From: Delphinapterus leucas
Taxonomy: Eukaryota; Chordata; Mammalia; Artiodactyla; Monodontidae
DNA length: 64,000 nt
Assembly: GCF_002288925.2 (NCBI RefSeq)
Contig: NW_022098001.1
Coordinates: 2,598,832 to 2,662,831, forward strand
Direction of reading: 5' to 3'
Below are positions 20,952 through 32,812 of the stretch, piece by piece. Below the pieces are notes generated by a model. It was not told the DNA's origin. It did not search any database and saw only the letters and a program-made list of their open reading frames with translations. Made by a program: the position numbers and the translations under genes. Numbering within the stretch: the stretch's first letter is position 1; every line of letters begins with the position of its first letter.

Positions 20952-22090
20952 CATTTCTATCAAAGCTACAGTCATCAAAACAGTATGGTATTGGCACAAA
21001 GACAGACACATAGATCAATGGAACAGGATAGAAAGCCCAGAAATAAATCCAAGCACCGATGGTCAATTAATCTATGACAAAGGAGGCAAGACTATACAAT
21101 GGAGGAAAGACAGTCTCTTCAATAAATGGTGCTGGGAAAACTGGACAGCTACATGTAAAAAAATGAAATTAGAACAGCAACACCATAAGCAAAAATAAAC
21201 TCAAAATGGGTTAAAGACCTAAACGTGGTATCGGACACTATAAAACTCCTAGAGGAAAACATAGGCAGAACACTCTCTGACATAAATCACAGCAATATCT
21301 TTTTTGATCCATCTCCCAGAGTAATGGAGATAAAAAACAAAAATAAACAAATGGACCTAATTAAATGCAAAAGCTTTTGCACAGCAAAGGGAACCATAAA
21401 CAAAACAAAAAGACAAACAACAGAATGGGAGAAAATATTTGCAAACGATGCGACCGACAAGGGATTAGTCTCCAAAATTTACAAACGGCTCATGTGACTT
21501 AATATCATTGAAACAAACAACCCAATCAAAAAATGGGCAGAAGACCTAAATAGACATTTCTCCAAAGAAGACATACAGCTGGCCAAGAGGCACATGAAAA
21601 GATGTTCAACATCAGTAATTATAAAGAGAAATGCAAATCAAAACTACAATGAGATATCACCTCACACCAGTCAGAATGGCTATCATCAAAAAATCCACGA
21701 ACAGTAAATGCTGGAGAGGGTGTGAAGAGAAGGTAACCCTCCTACACTGTTGGTGGGAATGTAAGTTGGTACAGCCACTGTGGAGAGCAGTATGGAGGTT
21801 CCTTAAAAAACTAAAAATAGAGCTACCATATTATTCTGCATTCCCACTCCTGGGCAAATATCTGGAGAAAAACATGGTCTGAAAAGATACATATACTCCA
21901 GTGTTCATTGAAGCACTGTTTACAGTAGCCAAGACATGGAAGCAACCTAAATGTCCATTGACAGATGAATGGATAAAGAAGATGTGCTACATATATACAA
22001 TGAAATATTACTCAGCCATTAAAAAGAATGAAATAATGCCATTTGTAGCAACATGGATGGACCTAGAGATTGTCATACTGAGTGAAGAAT
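20952..22090 (+). mobile_element. L1 ORF2 C-terminal fragment, plus strand, both ends missing
   Basis: Plus-strand translations follow the last third of L1 ORF2p: [22 protein letters not shown] (from about 20,957), then [43 protein letters not shown], then [22 protein letters not shown] with [25 protein letters not shown], then MFIEALFTVAKTWKQPKCPLTDEWIKKM and EIMPFVATWMDLEIVILSEE. Stops and frameshifts separate them. The text stops near ATACTGAGTGAAG (22,089), well short of the L1 3' UTR and tail, so the 3' end was lost or never present. Confidence 0.93.
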
Positions 22091-22440
22091 GGCTGAGTAA
22101 AATTTGCAGAGTGGTGCCTTCTATGTATTCTCATAGAAAAACTAATCTCTTAATCATAGAACTAAACCCAAACTCTGTCCTAGGAGTTGAAAGTGCTGAA
22201 GGATAATACAAAGGAGAACGAGGAAGTACAAACCTCACTACTGCCTCATGTCCATGAGGTGAGCCAGAAGATAAGCAACAATGTGTCTGAACAACAGAAT
22301 GACCAGTGCTTTACTTCTACCTTCAAAACCTCCCACAAGATCCTCTCTTGTGGACACTGTAATGAAATATGTAGGGAAAGGAATTCTAAGATATATGGAT
22401 TAGTTAGCTAGGTTGACACAAAGTCAGCACAGCATCAAAA
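22091..22440. other. Unassigned segment, possibly an interspersed repeat
   Basis: Directly follows the broken L1. Phrases such as AGAATGACCAGTGCTTTACTTC and GGAATTCTAAGATATATGGATTAG look repeat-like to me, but I cannot name the family. A 74-codon frame at 22,187-22,411 has no known domain. Confidence 0.3.
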
Positions 22441-23985
22441 TTATTGAAATGGTTTGCATATTCTAAAGAAGTTAAAATGTATGTTGTGTGTGTGTATATT
22501 AGGAAGGAAGTGGTGCTGTGAGTCTAGGATAGGGAGAGCAGGAAGTAGGTGTTAATAAAAGAAAAGGCATCTTAATGAAGCAGAGTTATCACTGTATTTC
22601 ATATTAGAATATCACTTTGCAGAGTGATTCCTTTTTGTATGCATAAATTACTTGATGCTTGGATGAAATATCTAAAAATGTTATAAATACAATGTATTTT
22701 TGGAAGAGGATTTCAGGATTTCCTGAAGAAGTGTATTTCACCTTCTAATAATTATTGGAGTTTCTCATGCTATTCTCTTCTGAATTGTGTATACAGAATT
22801 TTATGATCATGGTGTTTTGTTTAATTCAGGGATGGGTACTTTTGGCCACAGTTTGAGTAATTTTTACATCTTAAACCTATTTTAGTTTGTTCTAAGTTGG
22901 ATAAAACGTGTAGCCTGAAGGGGTTTTCCTTTAACTTACAAGCCATGTGCTTTTGATTCGTTTATACTGAAGTCAATAACATGTTGCAGTGTAAGAATAT
23001 TCTCTCTCTGTCTTTAAAATAAGGCTTTTTTCTTTAAAAGAGAAAGCTTTGTTTTTCCAAGAGTAAATGAACTTGGAGACCAATGATCTAAACACTGTTT
23101 GAAAACTGAACTCCATGAAATTAGGGTAGGCACTTTCCCTATTCGTATTTTTTTCGTGTCAGAGCTGTCAATCTCTATGCTTATTTTTTCAGCTAATTTT
23201 ATTAACGTCTCATTTTGGTGTGGGATGTCTCCATTCATATACATTTTGTTAAGGACTATCATTATATTATTGTCCTATCAGAATTCTTTTGTTAGATGTG
23301 CTACTTACTAAAATTATTATCAAAATTCTTTTATTTTTATTTGCTTTCTAATTCTAGAATACCTCATTATTGCAGAAAGTGCATTTTAAATTCTGTTTTT
23401 AAATTATTAAATTGATTAAATTGATAGTATTTAAATAATAATATCTAAATTTCTAAATAAATTTTATATAGAATTTTTTCATTGATATTTTTTCAGAAAC
23501 TTTTTTTCATACCATTGCTATAATTACAGTGGAAAATTAAAAAGCATCAAATGCTGTTCTTCCTGTTTAGATCCTGAGTTTAAGATTATATTATTATAGT
23601 ATAAAATTGTCTTGAGGCAAATTGAAACAAAAAAACCCCAAAACAAACTAGAAATATTATAACAAATGACATATTTAACAATATTTAAACATTTTTATTC
23701 TTCTTTGACACACACTTATCTATTGTATATGCATATATAGGTATATATACACATATAGGTATATATACAGTGTATATATGCAGGCATACACATATTCTAC
23801 TTAGTTTTTATACATGTATATGTTAATATATTACATATCTTTTATTTTTATATATATGTCTATATGTGTTATACATATAAATTCTCTAAGAATTATGTAT
23901 ACTTGCTATTAAAAAAAATTAATGCACACACTCAGCTAAACAATTCAAACAGTAAAGAAAAGATATTCTATCTTTCAACCATCAT
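22441..23985. other. Unassigned AT-rich sequence with TA-rich tract
   Basis: No named repeat. 23,715-23,890 is dominated by TATATA/CATATA words with a short tandem (two copies of ACATATAGGTATATATAC-like text near 23,732-23,770). Frames at 23,014-23,262 and 23,099-23,311 overlap on opposite strands and show no domain. Confidence 0.4.
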
Positions 23986-23989
23986 GTGT

Positions 23990-24450
23990 TGAAGCAGCAC
24001 CTTGTTCTATAATATTTTTCCATATACTTATGGGTGCATTTCTGGATTCTTACCTGTTCTACTGATTAGTCTATGTCCCGTACCAAACTATGTAAAATAC
24101 TGTAGCTTTATAATAAATGTTATTATCTGGCAGAGTGAGTCCCCCATCGCATATTACTTTTTCAGAATTCCCCACCTAGGCTTAGCATTATAATTAGTTT
24201 TATATACAATTTAAAATAAACTTGCCATAATTTTAAAAGTTACAGTTTGAGGTTTTATTGATATTAAATTGAATTTATAGATTAATTTAGAAATAATTGA
24301 CATTAAAATGTTGAATCTTATCTCAATATTGAAAAATATTATTATATATCCCCTGCATATTTCTTGTTTATTCCTAGTTATTTTATTTTCTCATTTCTAT
24401 CTTTAAATATATTTTTCTTCTACTTTATCTTCTGCCTTTTTTGGAAATAC
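23990..24450 (-). mobile_element. Ancient L1 ORF2 fragment, antisense
   Basis: Antisense ORF2 text: TACCAAACTATGTAAAATACTGTAGC, TTATAATAAATGTTATTATCTGGCAG, ATTGAATTTATAGATTAATTTAG, ATTGACATTAAAATGTTGAATCTTATC. Heavily diverged; same part of L1 as 1-265. Confidence 0.7.
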
Positions 24451-27400
24451 ATACAGTATTTCTCATAAGCTACTTATAATGAATATTCTTATATACATGG
24501 TTATGGTGCAAAGGAATAAATGAATTAAAATTTTGACTTTGGTTGTTTTTGTGTATGTCTTTGTTACCACAAAATCTAAAATATATACATATTGCAAACA
24601 TTCTGAATGTTAACTATTATGTAGATACTTATCAGTTGAATAAATGACTTCTTTTTCAGGTGCTGTTTGGAGAATGTATACTCATTGTTAAAATTACCTC
24701 AGTTGGCTAGAGTGGATTACGATATAGATTCTCATTCTAACTTAAGGTGGTGTTTCATTCATTATAAATGCCCTAAGGACTAGAAATTTTGAAAGCTATA
24801 CTTTTCAGTCATCTTGAAACAAATTTTCTTCTAGGAACCCCTTCAACATCTGTGTTATTTATCTAAATTGGAAAAGAATTACATCATCAAGAATTATACC
24901 ATGTTATATTGTTGAGGTATTTAAAATTAATAAGGTCAAATGTATGAACAGGAAAAGACAATTAGCACATAGAATTCTATTTACATTGTTACTGTGAACG
25001 TTATTCTTTTAAAAAGTATGAGTTATTTATTTGAACTGCACTAGTCTTCTTTCTTCACTGAGAAATGTTTTTCCTTCTCAACTCATGACATATTTATATT
25101 TTTGTTTCAAAAATTGTATTTAAGAGTTTTATGTACTTCATAGTGAAACCAAGTTTTAATTGCGTTTTGTATACTAAGTTTTATTGTAGAAAAATAATTT
25201 TGCATAAGTTTCTTCAAAGTGGGTTGCATTAGTCTGTTATCCTTTTGTAGCATTATAATTTACTCCTGTTTGTAAATATGCATCAGAATAAAAATACACG
25301 AAAACATATAAACATTTCAAAACCACAAAAATGACTAGCTAAAGATTAGTCGTAAAAGTAGGTCAAGATTTGAGAGGGAAAAGAGAGAGGAGTAAAATAT
25401 TATAAAATAGAGTTTAAAAAAAAAAATAGAGTTTTCATATTCTTATGCCTGAGCGCATAAGACTAATATGACAGTGTTGATTTAAAATTTTCATTTTGCT
25501 CTTTAGAAATGTTTTGGGAATCAGTGGAAAGAAAATCTTTGATGCTATGATACATTAAAGGAAGTAAGGACAAAACAGATTTAACACAGTAGGTAGAGAA
25601 ATCAGGTAATTTTTAGTTATTTGTCATGCTTTCACATTTATCTTTCATCAACAATTAGAATTGCTTTTTAAAAGCTTAATCACTCAATCTTCAATTTTTC
25701 TTTTCCTCCAAGAAAAGAATAATTATTAGGAAGAATAAAAGAGAAGTAATGTCATGTTTTATGTAGCCATTGAATAAAGTGGGAAACTTACCAATAAATA
25801 AATCACTCAGGTCGTATTTGAGAACTTGATGGGATTATTGAAGCAGCTATTATTTTGAAAATAAAAGTACAAAACACAGTTTGTCTAATTCAAAGCACAT
25901 GACAATAGGAAAATAACTATAAAAATTGCGAATATCTAGGTCAATTTAAATTTTGAAAGCTAAATACATATAAATTAGCACAGAACTACCAAGGGAACCT
26001 AAGTTAATAGTAACTAGCAATTAAAGATCATATGTCTTTTAAACCTTTATTGACGATACAAAAACTACGGATTTAATAACTAATGAGGGCAGAATTTAAA
26101 CATCAGTCCATGTTGCTTTTGCTTGTTTCTCTGACTTTTTATTGTAAATTTAGCATTTGTTTCTTTATATGATTATTAATTAAATTATACTGCTATGGAG
26201 GATTTAAAGAGGCTCCATGTTTTTCTTCTGTGGTGATCTGCAGTCATCTTCCAAAGTACAGTGGATGATCTCAGTTTTCTTTTTAATAGCGTTAAATTTT
26301 AAATAAAAATTCATATGTACTTGGGAACTGGTATAACTGCAAGAGAGGTTCTGCTTGTTTCTTAAAAAATGCTCTTAGTTATGTGTAGTAATGATTTTTC
26401 CAAAATTTAAATGCCAAAAAGTTTTAAGAATAAAACAAAATGGTATCCATAGTCCAACTGTGAATACATAATTGAGACTGTCTTCAAAGACTAAGTCTTT
26501 AAATGGGAATCTGCTTTAAGAGAACCAGAAAGAACAGTAAGATGTGATAACAATTTGAATTAAGGAGGCCTGGGTGACAGACTATTAAAGAAAAATGGAA
26601 ATCTTTCACAAAAACCTAAGCTGAAAGTTTACAAGCTATATTGAAGCTGCTACAATATGTAATACATGCTGAGTGTGTTTATAAATTAATGCTCTGCTAA
26701 AATACCTTGCTGTTCACTACATAGTTTGTGCATTTTGTTGTTTTAGTCTTGTAACAAAAGTGTTGCAAAAGGCCTTTGAAATTAGTTTGGATGGGAGATA
26801 AAACATGAAGACAGGAAGAGTTAGCAGATACAAATTTACAGTCACAATAAAATGTTTTTATTTACAATTTTTCCATTATCGTAAGTATAGCTAAAAACTA
26901 TGCTGTGGAGATCAGATATAAATCTTAGTCTCATGATTTTCATGTACTGTCCATGTGCGGTTATGAAGTAAGGCTATAGAAGCTTGAAGCTGTGAGATAA
27001 AAATAGTAAAACTCTTTCATTTTACAGATGAGATTCAGGAACTATCAATAACATCATATTTATGTCTGTGAGATAAAGTTGAATTCATGGAGTGAAAAGA
27101 TGATGAGAGAGAAGTACACAGGCATCCTGTGATAAAGAGCTTTGTTTGCTAAACCAAAAGTCTTTCTCTTTGTCCTGTGATAACTTCAAATGATGGGTAG
27201 AGAACTCAGGCTACAAGACTAGAGCATTGTGTGCTATGCTCTCAGAACCTCAGATAGGAGGAAATCTTGTTCAGAGAAGAGTTTGTTGTGGGTGGAAGCA
27301 AGGATTTTATTAGTTGGATCCACTTAGTGTATATGTGTATCTTTAAAAATAATGTGAGAATACTTTAAAATTTCATACTTTACAAAGAAGAAAAAGGCTT

Positions 27401-27635
27401 TGACAGTGACAGACCACATTATAGGATGAGAACTATATAGATATATGGAAATGGATTAATACTATTTAAACTTTTGTATTTTCACAGTTATTTCCTCTTT
27501 TACATTGTACTGTATTTATTGTGATTTCCTCTTTTATTGTCAGCAGTAATACCAGTTGTTTGTGTCTAACTTATCAACACTTTCAAATAACTATCTTAAG
27601 TTTTAACTGATAATCTGTATTTGTAAGTTATTGTT
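24451..27635. other. Largest unannotated block (about 3.2 kb)
   Basis: AT-rich and without any repeat, exon or RNA gene I can name. The only structure I see is the A-run with direct repeats at 25,404-25,434 (see findings). No open frame of note lies in it: the longest frames here are all under about 60 codons. Confidence 0.5.
25404..25434 (+). repeat. Poly(A) run between 12-bp direct repeats
   Basis: AAAATAGAGTTT occurs at 25,404-25,415 and 25,423-25,434, separated by seven further A residues. This could be the scar of a tail-only retroinsertion or a simple slippage duplication. Confidence 0.6.
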
Positions 27636-28471
27636 GTTTTTCTCCAGTTATTTCATTTTTTCATTATTTTTATTATTTTGTTCCTTCTAAATTCTTTGGG
27701 TTTACACTGTTCATCTTTTTCTATCTTATTGATTTGAATACTTAGTCCATTTATTTTCAATATTCCTTGTTTTTCAATAAATGTGCAAAGTTAGTTTCCT
27801 ATAAATACTACCTTACTATATTTTTTTTACATGTAGTATTTTAATTAAGCTCTAAGTATTCAGTTACAATATTCCCACTAACCAGTGGACTGTTTTGTAG
27901 TATGTTTTTGTGTTTTCTAGACATGTGATGTTTTATTTTATATCATTTTATAATTGATTTCTAATTTGCAACAAGGACCAAAATCATAGTCTTTCTGATG
28001 CTGTTTAAAATCTGTTGTGGCTTTCTTCATGCATAGTTTCTGATCAGTTTTTCTTTATAAATTCTACAAGTTTGCTTAAAAATTTGTGTGTTCTGTATTT
28101 TTTGGGTTTTGATATGTTCTTTCTATTTATAATATATGTAGATCAGTTATATTATTCAGAACTTCAATATCCTTGTTTATCTTGGCTGCTCAATTTATTA
28201 GTTTTAAAGAGAGATGTGTTACCATCTCAAACTAAAAGTACTGTTCACTTAGTAATTCACAGTTGCTAGTTGATATGTTTCAAGATCATGTATTTCATGA
28301 TGCATAATTATATCATGATTGTTACATCGTCTTGAGCTCTCATCCATTTTATTAGTTTGTAATGTCTCATTTTGTCTCTTATAATTTTTTGCCTTAAATA
28401 TTTATTTCCCTAATATTAAGATTACTTCCAAGGCTCTCTTTTGGTTATGCTGACCTGGTATATCTTTTTCA

Positions 28472-28740
28472 TTATTGCATTCAACAACTGTTGAATGTCT
28501 GCTGTCAGGCACTGTTCTAGGCCCTAGATATAAAGAAAGAAATAGGTGATAATCTTGCTTGTCAGGAGCTTGTATTTTAGTAGGAAAACATATAATAAGA
28601 GATTAAGAAAAACTAGAAGTAAAAACATATTGTATGTCAGGTGGTGATAAGTGCTACTGAAAAATAAAGCAGTGGAGGAGAAACAGAATTGCTGGAAGTA
28701 AGTTGAAATTTTAGACAGTGTTGTCAGGAAAGGCCTCTGT
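28472..28740 (-). repeat. L2 LINE 3' region, antisense, between L1 blocks
   Basis: ATTCAACAACTGTTGAATGTC, GTCAGGCACTGTTCTAGGCCC, GTCAGGAGCTTGTATTTTAG, AGGTGGTGATAAGTGCTACTG, AATAAAGCAGTGGAGGAG and TTGTCAGGAAAGGCCTC follow reverse L2 order. Confidence 0.85.
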
Positions 28741-29120
28741 TTTATTTAGGTACCCAGAATTCCCTGCTGGATGCTGGGCAGCTGCCATCCATACCCTCTT
28801 TCAAGCATTTATGGATAATAAGAGGAAAGACACATAGGCACCAATGAGGTAGGAAATAGAGGTTATTACTCATTGTAGTAAGCAGCAAAAGGATTCCCAA
28901 AAGAGAATTAACTGAAATTCAATTGGGAGTGAAACAAGAAAGGGACACTGGTGGCTTTGGGTTTTTATTGTGGTTAGTGGATGGAGGCAGAATGGGGGCT
29001 CGGAGTCTTGTTGCTCAGATGTGGGGCAGAGGAGTAAATGAAAGCTGGGGACTTGAAAGCTGTCAGCAATGATCAGGCATCAAAAATGGGGTCATTGTCT
29101 TTATTATAGCCTCATTGGAG
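28741..29120. other. Unassigned segment between L2 and L1 relics
   Basis: About 380 bases with higher GC than the L1 blocks either side. Could be part of the intervening insertion, but I cannot name it. Confidence 0.35.
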
Positions 29121-29354
29121 GGGGTGCGGTTAAGGAGACACCTATCCTTTAAAATTTTTTATCCTTTTTGTCATGTTACTGGATTGTTTTTAATTCAAGC
29201 TGGATATCTATGTCTTGATCACATAAATTTATTCCATTTCCTATCATTATTACTTGTGTCAGATAGGACTTATTTTCATCTATTTAGTATTTTTTGTTTT
29301 CTATTGTCACATATTTTTTTCTTCCTTATAATTTTACATTGGATGTAATTTATT

Positions 29355-29795
29355 TCATATCTTCTGGCTGTTATCTCTACTGAAATCTTTTATTAGGATA
29401 TATTTCCCTTTTTGTCTGAAATTTAACAAACGGTGTGGATTCTGTGTATTCCCCCAAACAAAATGTGTACCACAGCACACTTTTAACTTCTAGTCTCTCC
29501 TGCCCTGAATGCATGGTTAACCCAAAACTACCTCCCATGCTGGTATTTGTTGTATCTTATGAAATTTTAGTGCAAATTTATTAAGGATATACATTTTTAA
29601 AGATCATCATTTAATTAGAAAAAAGGCCTTACTAAATTCTGCATTCACTTTATTTCCCAGATATCTTCTTCCAAGATTAATCTTTCTGACTCATGTAGTA
29701 AAATCCTCCAAGAATTATTTCAGACAACATCCACATATATTAAACTTGACAGAAAGTATTTTTATTTTACTTGGTATATAAAACTATAGATCATC
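29355..29795. other. Unassigned sequence
   Basis: About 440 bases, no feature recognised; weak L2-like text around 29,660-29,730. Confidence 0.35.
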
Positions 29796-29797
29796 AT

Positions 29798-29865
29798 GTT
29801 TTTTCCTGGCATGCAGTAGATGATAAATAAGTATTTATTGACAGTTGAGTAAATGAGTATGAAAG
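29798..29865 (+). repeat. L2/MIR-type 3' end
   Basis: CCTGGCATGCAGTAGATGATAAATAAGTATTTATTGACAG then GAGTAAATGAG match the ending of L2 in sense orientation. Confidence 0.65.
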
Positions 29866-30285
29866 TGTGTAAGGAGAATATTTTCATACAAAGCCAGAGA
29901 AACTAATGCTTAAAGTGAACGAGAATTACACAAAAAACCCAACATATCCCAGTGCTCTTTTCTTAGTTACATTTAGATCCTTAAACAGGAAAATAGATTT
30001 ATTGTTCTTCATCCACTACAAGTTTCGCAGAAAAATAAAGTGGTATATTTGTTTTTAGGTAAGTGTGGTGTAAATAATCTTTAATAATCCTAAATTTTAC
30101 TTGTAAAGCTGTGGCATTTTTAAAATTTATTTTCTTTTTAAATAGCAGGGAAGGGATGAGTAGAAAGAGAAAGAATATATAAGTGGCCTTTCCTTAAGTA
30201 CCTTTTAAGATTTAATTAGAATATTTTAGGACTGTAAACTCCATGCAATTTTATGCTGCATTTTACTGCAGTCAGAGGACCTCTC
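29866..30285. other. Unassigned sequence
   Basis: About 420 bases, AT-rich, nothing recognised. Confidence 0.35.
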
Positions 30286-30287
30286 AG

Positions 30288-30500
30288 ATTTAGCAACTCC
30301 CTCTCATGTCCTCCCATTGGTCTTTTCTTATTACCTTTTAATCATTTGTTTGTATGTGTGTCTCCCTTATTAGACCACAAACTCTTTGAGGAATGTGCCT
30401 TTCTCATTTACTCATTCAGCAGTTATTGAATTTTGTCTCTGTGCTAGGCACTGTCTCACATATATTCAGAGGTCCTAGCCAGCTATGACATTGTACTCAA
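30288..30500. repeat. Two L2 3' ends meeting tail to tail
   Basis: 30,288-about 30,405 is L2 in sense (TTATTAGACCACAAACTCTTTGAGG). It is followed at once by L2-like antisense text (TTACTCATTCAGCAGTTATTGAAT, TCTGTGCTAGGCACTG) to about 30,500. Confidence 0.6.
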
Positions 30501-30726
30501 TAAGAGCCTAAACTGAATTAATGAATCTTCTCTGCCGCTTGTTTGGAACATTTCATAGCACTTGGATCATGCATCTTTATTCATACACCTTTTGCTTAGG
30601 AAAAGTTCTGCAAATTTACACTAAAAATCCAAATGCCAATTTATTCCTCTACTTCTTGAAATACCATCTACAGAAATGTCTTTTTATCAGTATTTTCCTT
30701 AATACTTTTTTTAAAAAGTTTCATTC

Positions 30727-32665
30727 CCAAATTGGTGTATAGAGTCAATGCAATCCCAATGAAAAATCAGGGCAAAATTTTGTAACAAATTGATAAACTG
30801 ATTATAAATTAACATGGAATGCAAAGGATCCAGAAAAGCCAAAGTATTATCAAAAGAGAAGAAAATGGAGGACTCATGCTACCTTGATTTCAAAACATTA
30901 TGAAATAACAGTAATCAGTGCATCATAATGTTAGAAAAGTAAATCAATGGTACAGAAATAGACTTACACTTATACTGTCAATTGACATTTGACAAAACCT
31001 CCAAAACTATTCAATGGGAAAAGAATTTATTTATTTATCTGTTTATTCTACAGAATAAGCTGATACAACTGGTATTTTATTTGGAAAAAAAATTGACCTT
31101 GATTCCTAGTTCAACACAGAAACAAATTTTGAGATGGATCATAGATTTAAACATACAAGCTAAAACTATAAAACTTCTAGAAGAAAACAAAGGAGAATAT
31201 GATTGTAACCTTGGGGTAGGCAAAGATTTTTTCGAAAAAAGAAAATCTATACATAAAGAATGTTAAGCTGGATTTCATCAGTATCTAAAACTTACACTCA
31301 TCAAAAGACACTATTAAGAACATAGATAAGCCCCAGGCTGAGAAAAATATTTGTAATGCATAAATCATATTTATATTTTGAATGTATAGGACTTGTATTA
31401 AGAATATATAAAGAGCTCCTGGGCTTCCCTGGTGGTGCAGTGGTTGAGAATCTGCCTGCCAATGCAGGGGACACGGGTTCGAGCCCTGGTCTGGGAAGAT
31501 CCCACATGCTGCAGAGCAACTGGGCCCGTGAGCCACAATTACTGAGCCTGCGCGTCTGGAGCCTGTGCTCCACAGAGAACAAGAGAGGCAGCCATAGTGA
31601 GAGGCCCGCGCACCGCGATGAAGAGTGGCCCCCACTTGCCACAACTAGAGAAAGCCCTCGCACAGAAATGAAGACCCAACACAGCCATAAATAAATAAAT
31701 AAATTTTTAAAAATTAAAAAAAAAGAATATATAAAGAGCTCCTGTAAATCAAAAATAGAAATAAAAACAATTCAGTAAAACAATGGAAAAATACTTTAAC
31801 AGACACTTCACAAATATATATAAGCAGCCAAGCATATTAAAAAGTCTTCAACCTCATTAGAAAGGTGAAAATTAATATCATAATGAGATAACAGTTCACA
31901 TGCACTAGAATTACTAAAATTAAATAACACCGAATTTTGACAAGAATGTGGAGGAGCCAGAGATCTCAGGTATTATTGTTGGAAATGTAAAATGGCCTAA
32001 AACATTTTGCAATACTGTCATTTTCTTTTTAAGTCAGACATATGTTGATGGTCTGATTCAGCAGCTGTACTCCTAAATTTCTCAAGATAAAATAAATTTT
32101 CTCAAAACAGGCTTGTACAAGGATGTATATAGTAACCTTATTTGTAAGTGGCAAAACCCAAAAACCGACAGGAAAATAAGTAAATAAATTGTGATATTTC
32201 ATGTAATAGGATATTAAAGAATAATAGGAAAGGAATGAGGGATTAGAATTAAAGAAATAAGGAATGAAATATTAAGGAGCAATAAAAAAGGGACAAACTG
32301 CTGATATATACAACAGCATGGATACATCTGAAAAACATTCTGAGCAAAAGAAACCAGACACAAAATAATATCTTCTGTGAATCTATTTATATATAGTTCT
32401 AGGACCAGCTAAGTCTATCTCTGGTAAAATAAATTAGAATGATGGTGGCCTCTGGGGTTGGTGGTTGGGAGGTGGTTATGTGGCAGGACTGAATAGGAAG
32501 GGATATGAGGAAACATTCTAGTATGATGGAAATGAGCTATTGATACATTTGATATGGATATGGGTTACATGAGTGTATGCATTTGTCAGCATTTATCCAA
32601 AATGTAATAGCTATGCATTTCACTGTATGTGAATTATATTTCAATCTTAAAACAGACATAGGGAA
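30727..32665 (+). mobile_element. Old L1 3' half (ORF2 C-terminus and 3' UTR), split by a SINE
   Basis: Sense L1 of an old subfamily. Recognisable peptide traces include TFDKTSKTIQWEKN, then [20 protein letters not shown] text around 31,160. It continues past the SINE with AACAATTCAGTAAAACAATGG, CACTTCACAAATATATATAAGC, AGTCTTCAACCTCATTAG, AGCAAAAGAAACCAGACAC and a 3' UTR rich in GGTTGGTGGTTGGGAGG and TGTATGTGAATTATATTTCAATC. Many stops: non-coding. Confidence 0.8.
31401..31744 (+). mobile_element. CHR SINE with 20-bp perfect TSD
   Basis: Body 31,421-31,723: A box TGGTGCAGTGG, B box GGGTTCGAGCCC, GC-rich middle, an extra CCACTTGCCACAACTAGAG 3' section, then TAAATAAATAAATAAATTTTT tail. The 20-base word starting AGAATATATAAAG and ending GAGCTCCT is perfect at 31,401-31,420 and 31,724-31,743. 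It lies in the old L1. ORFs on both strands here are SINE shadows. Confidence 0.97.
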
Positions 32666-32714
32666 TATCTTACTTAAAAGCACTTCGAAAAAAATATGTA
32701 AGGTATTAGAAGAT

Positions 32715-32737
32715 TTTTGTTTTGTTTTGTTTTGTTG
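32715..32737 (+). repeat. (TTTTG)n short tandem repeat
   Basis: Four TTTTG units, an echo of the similar run at 18,720. Confidence 0.85.
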
Positions 32738-32812
32738 ATTAGACAGATGAGGTAATAGAGGCATCAACAGTTAAATGACTTGTCCAAGATGACATGATCT
32801 CTATTAGACATT
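32738..32812 (-). repeat. MIR SINE fragment, antisense
   Basis: ACAGATGAGGTAATAGAGGC, CAGTTAAATGACTTGTCCAAGATGACATGATC is the MIR core in reverse. Confidence 0.7.

Larger units (their letters stand above)
27640..29350 (-). mobile_element. Ancient L1 ORF2 5' part (endonuclease region), antisense, in two blocks
   Basis: 27,640-28,470 and 29,125-29,350 match the antisense of the L1 endonuclease half: TTTCTAGACATGTGATG, TAATTGATTTCTAATTTGCAACAAGG, TTCAGAACTTCAATATCC, TAGTTTGTAATGTCTCATTTTG, CTCTTTTGGTTATGCTGACCTGGTATATC, then ATTCAAGCTGGATATCTATGTC. A block containing L2 lies between them. No frame survives. Confidence 0.65.

Noticed and set aside
23715..23890. Dense TATATA words considered as a scaffold attachment site or promoter
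   Set aside because: AT-rich simple sequence is common here and nothing adjacent supports a function.
24620..24720. TTTTTCAGGTGCTG looked like a splice acceptor followed by an exon
   Set aside because: No sustained open frame or donor follows; such motifs are frequent by chance.
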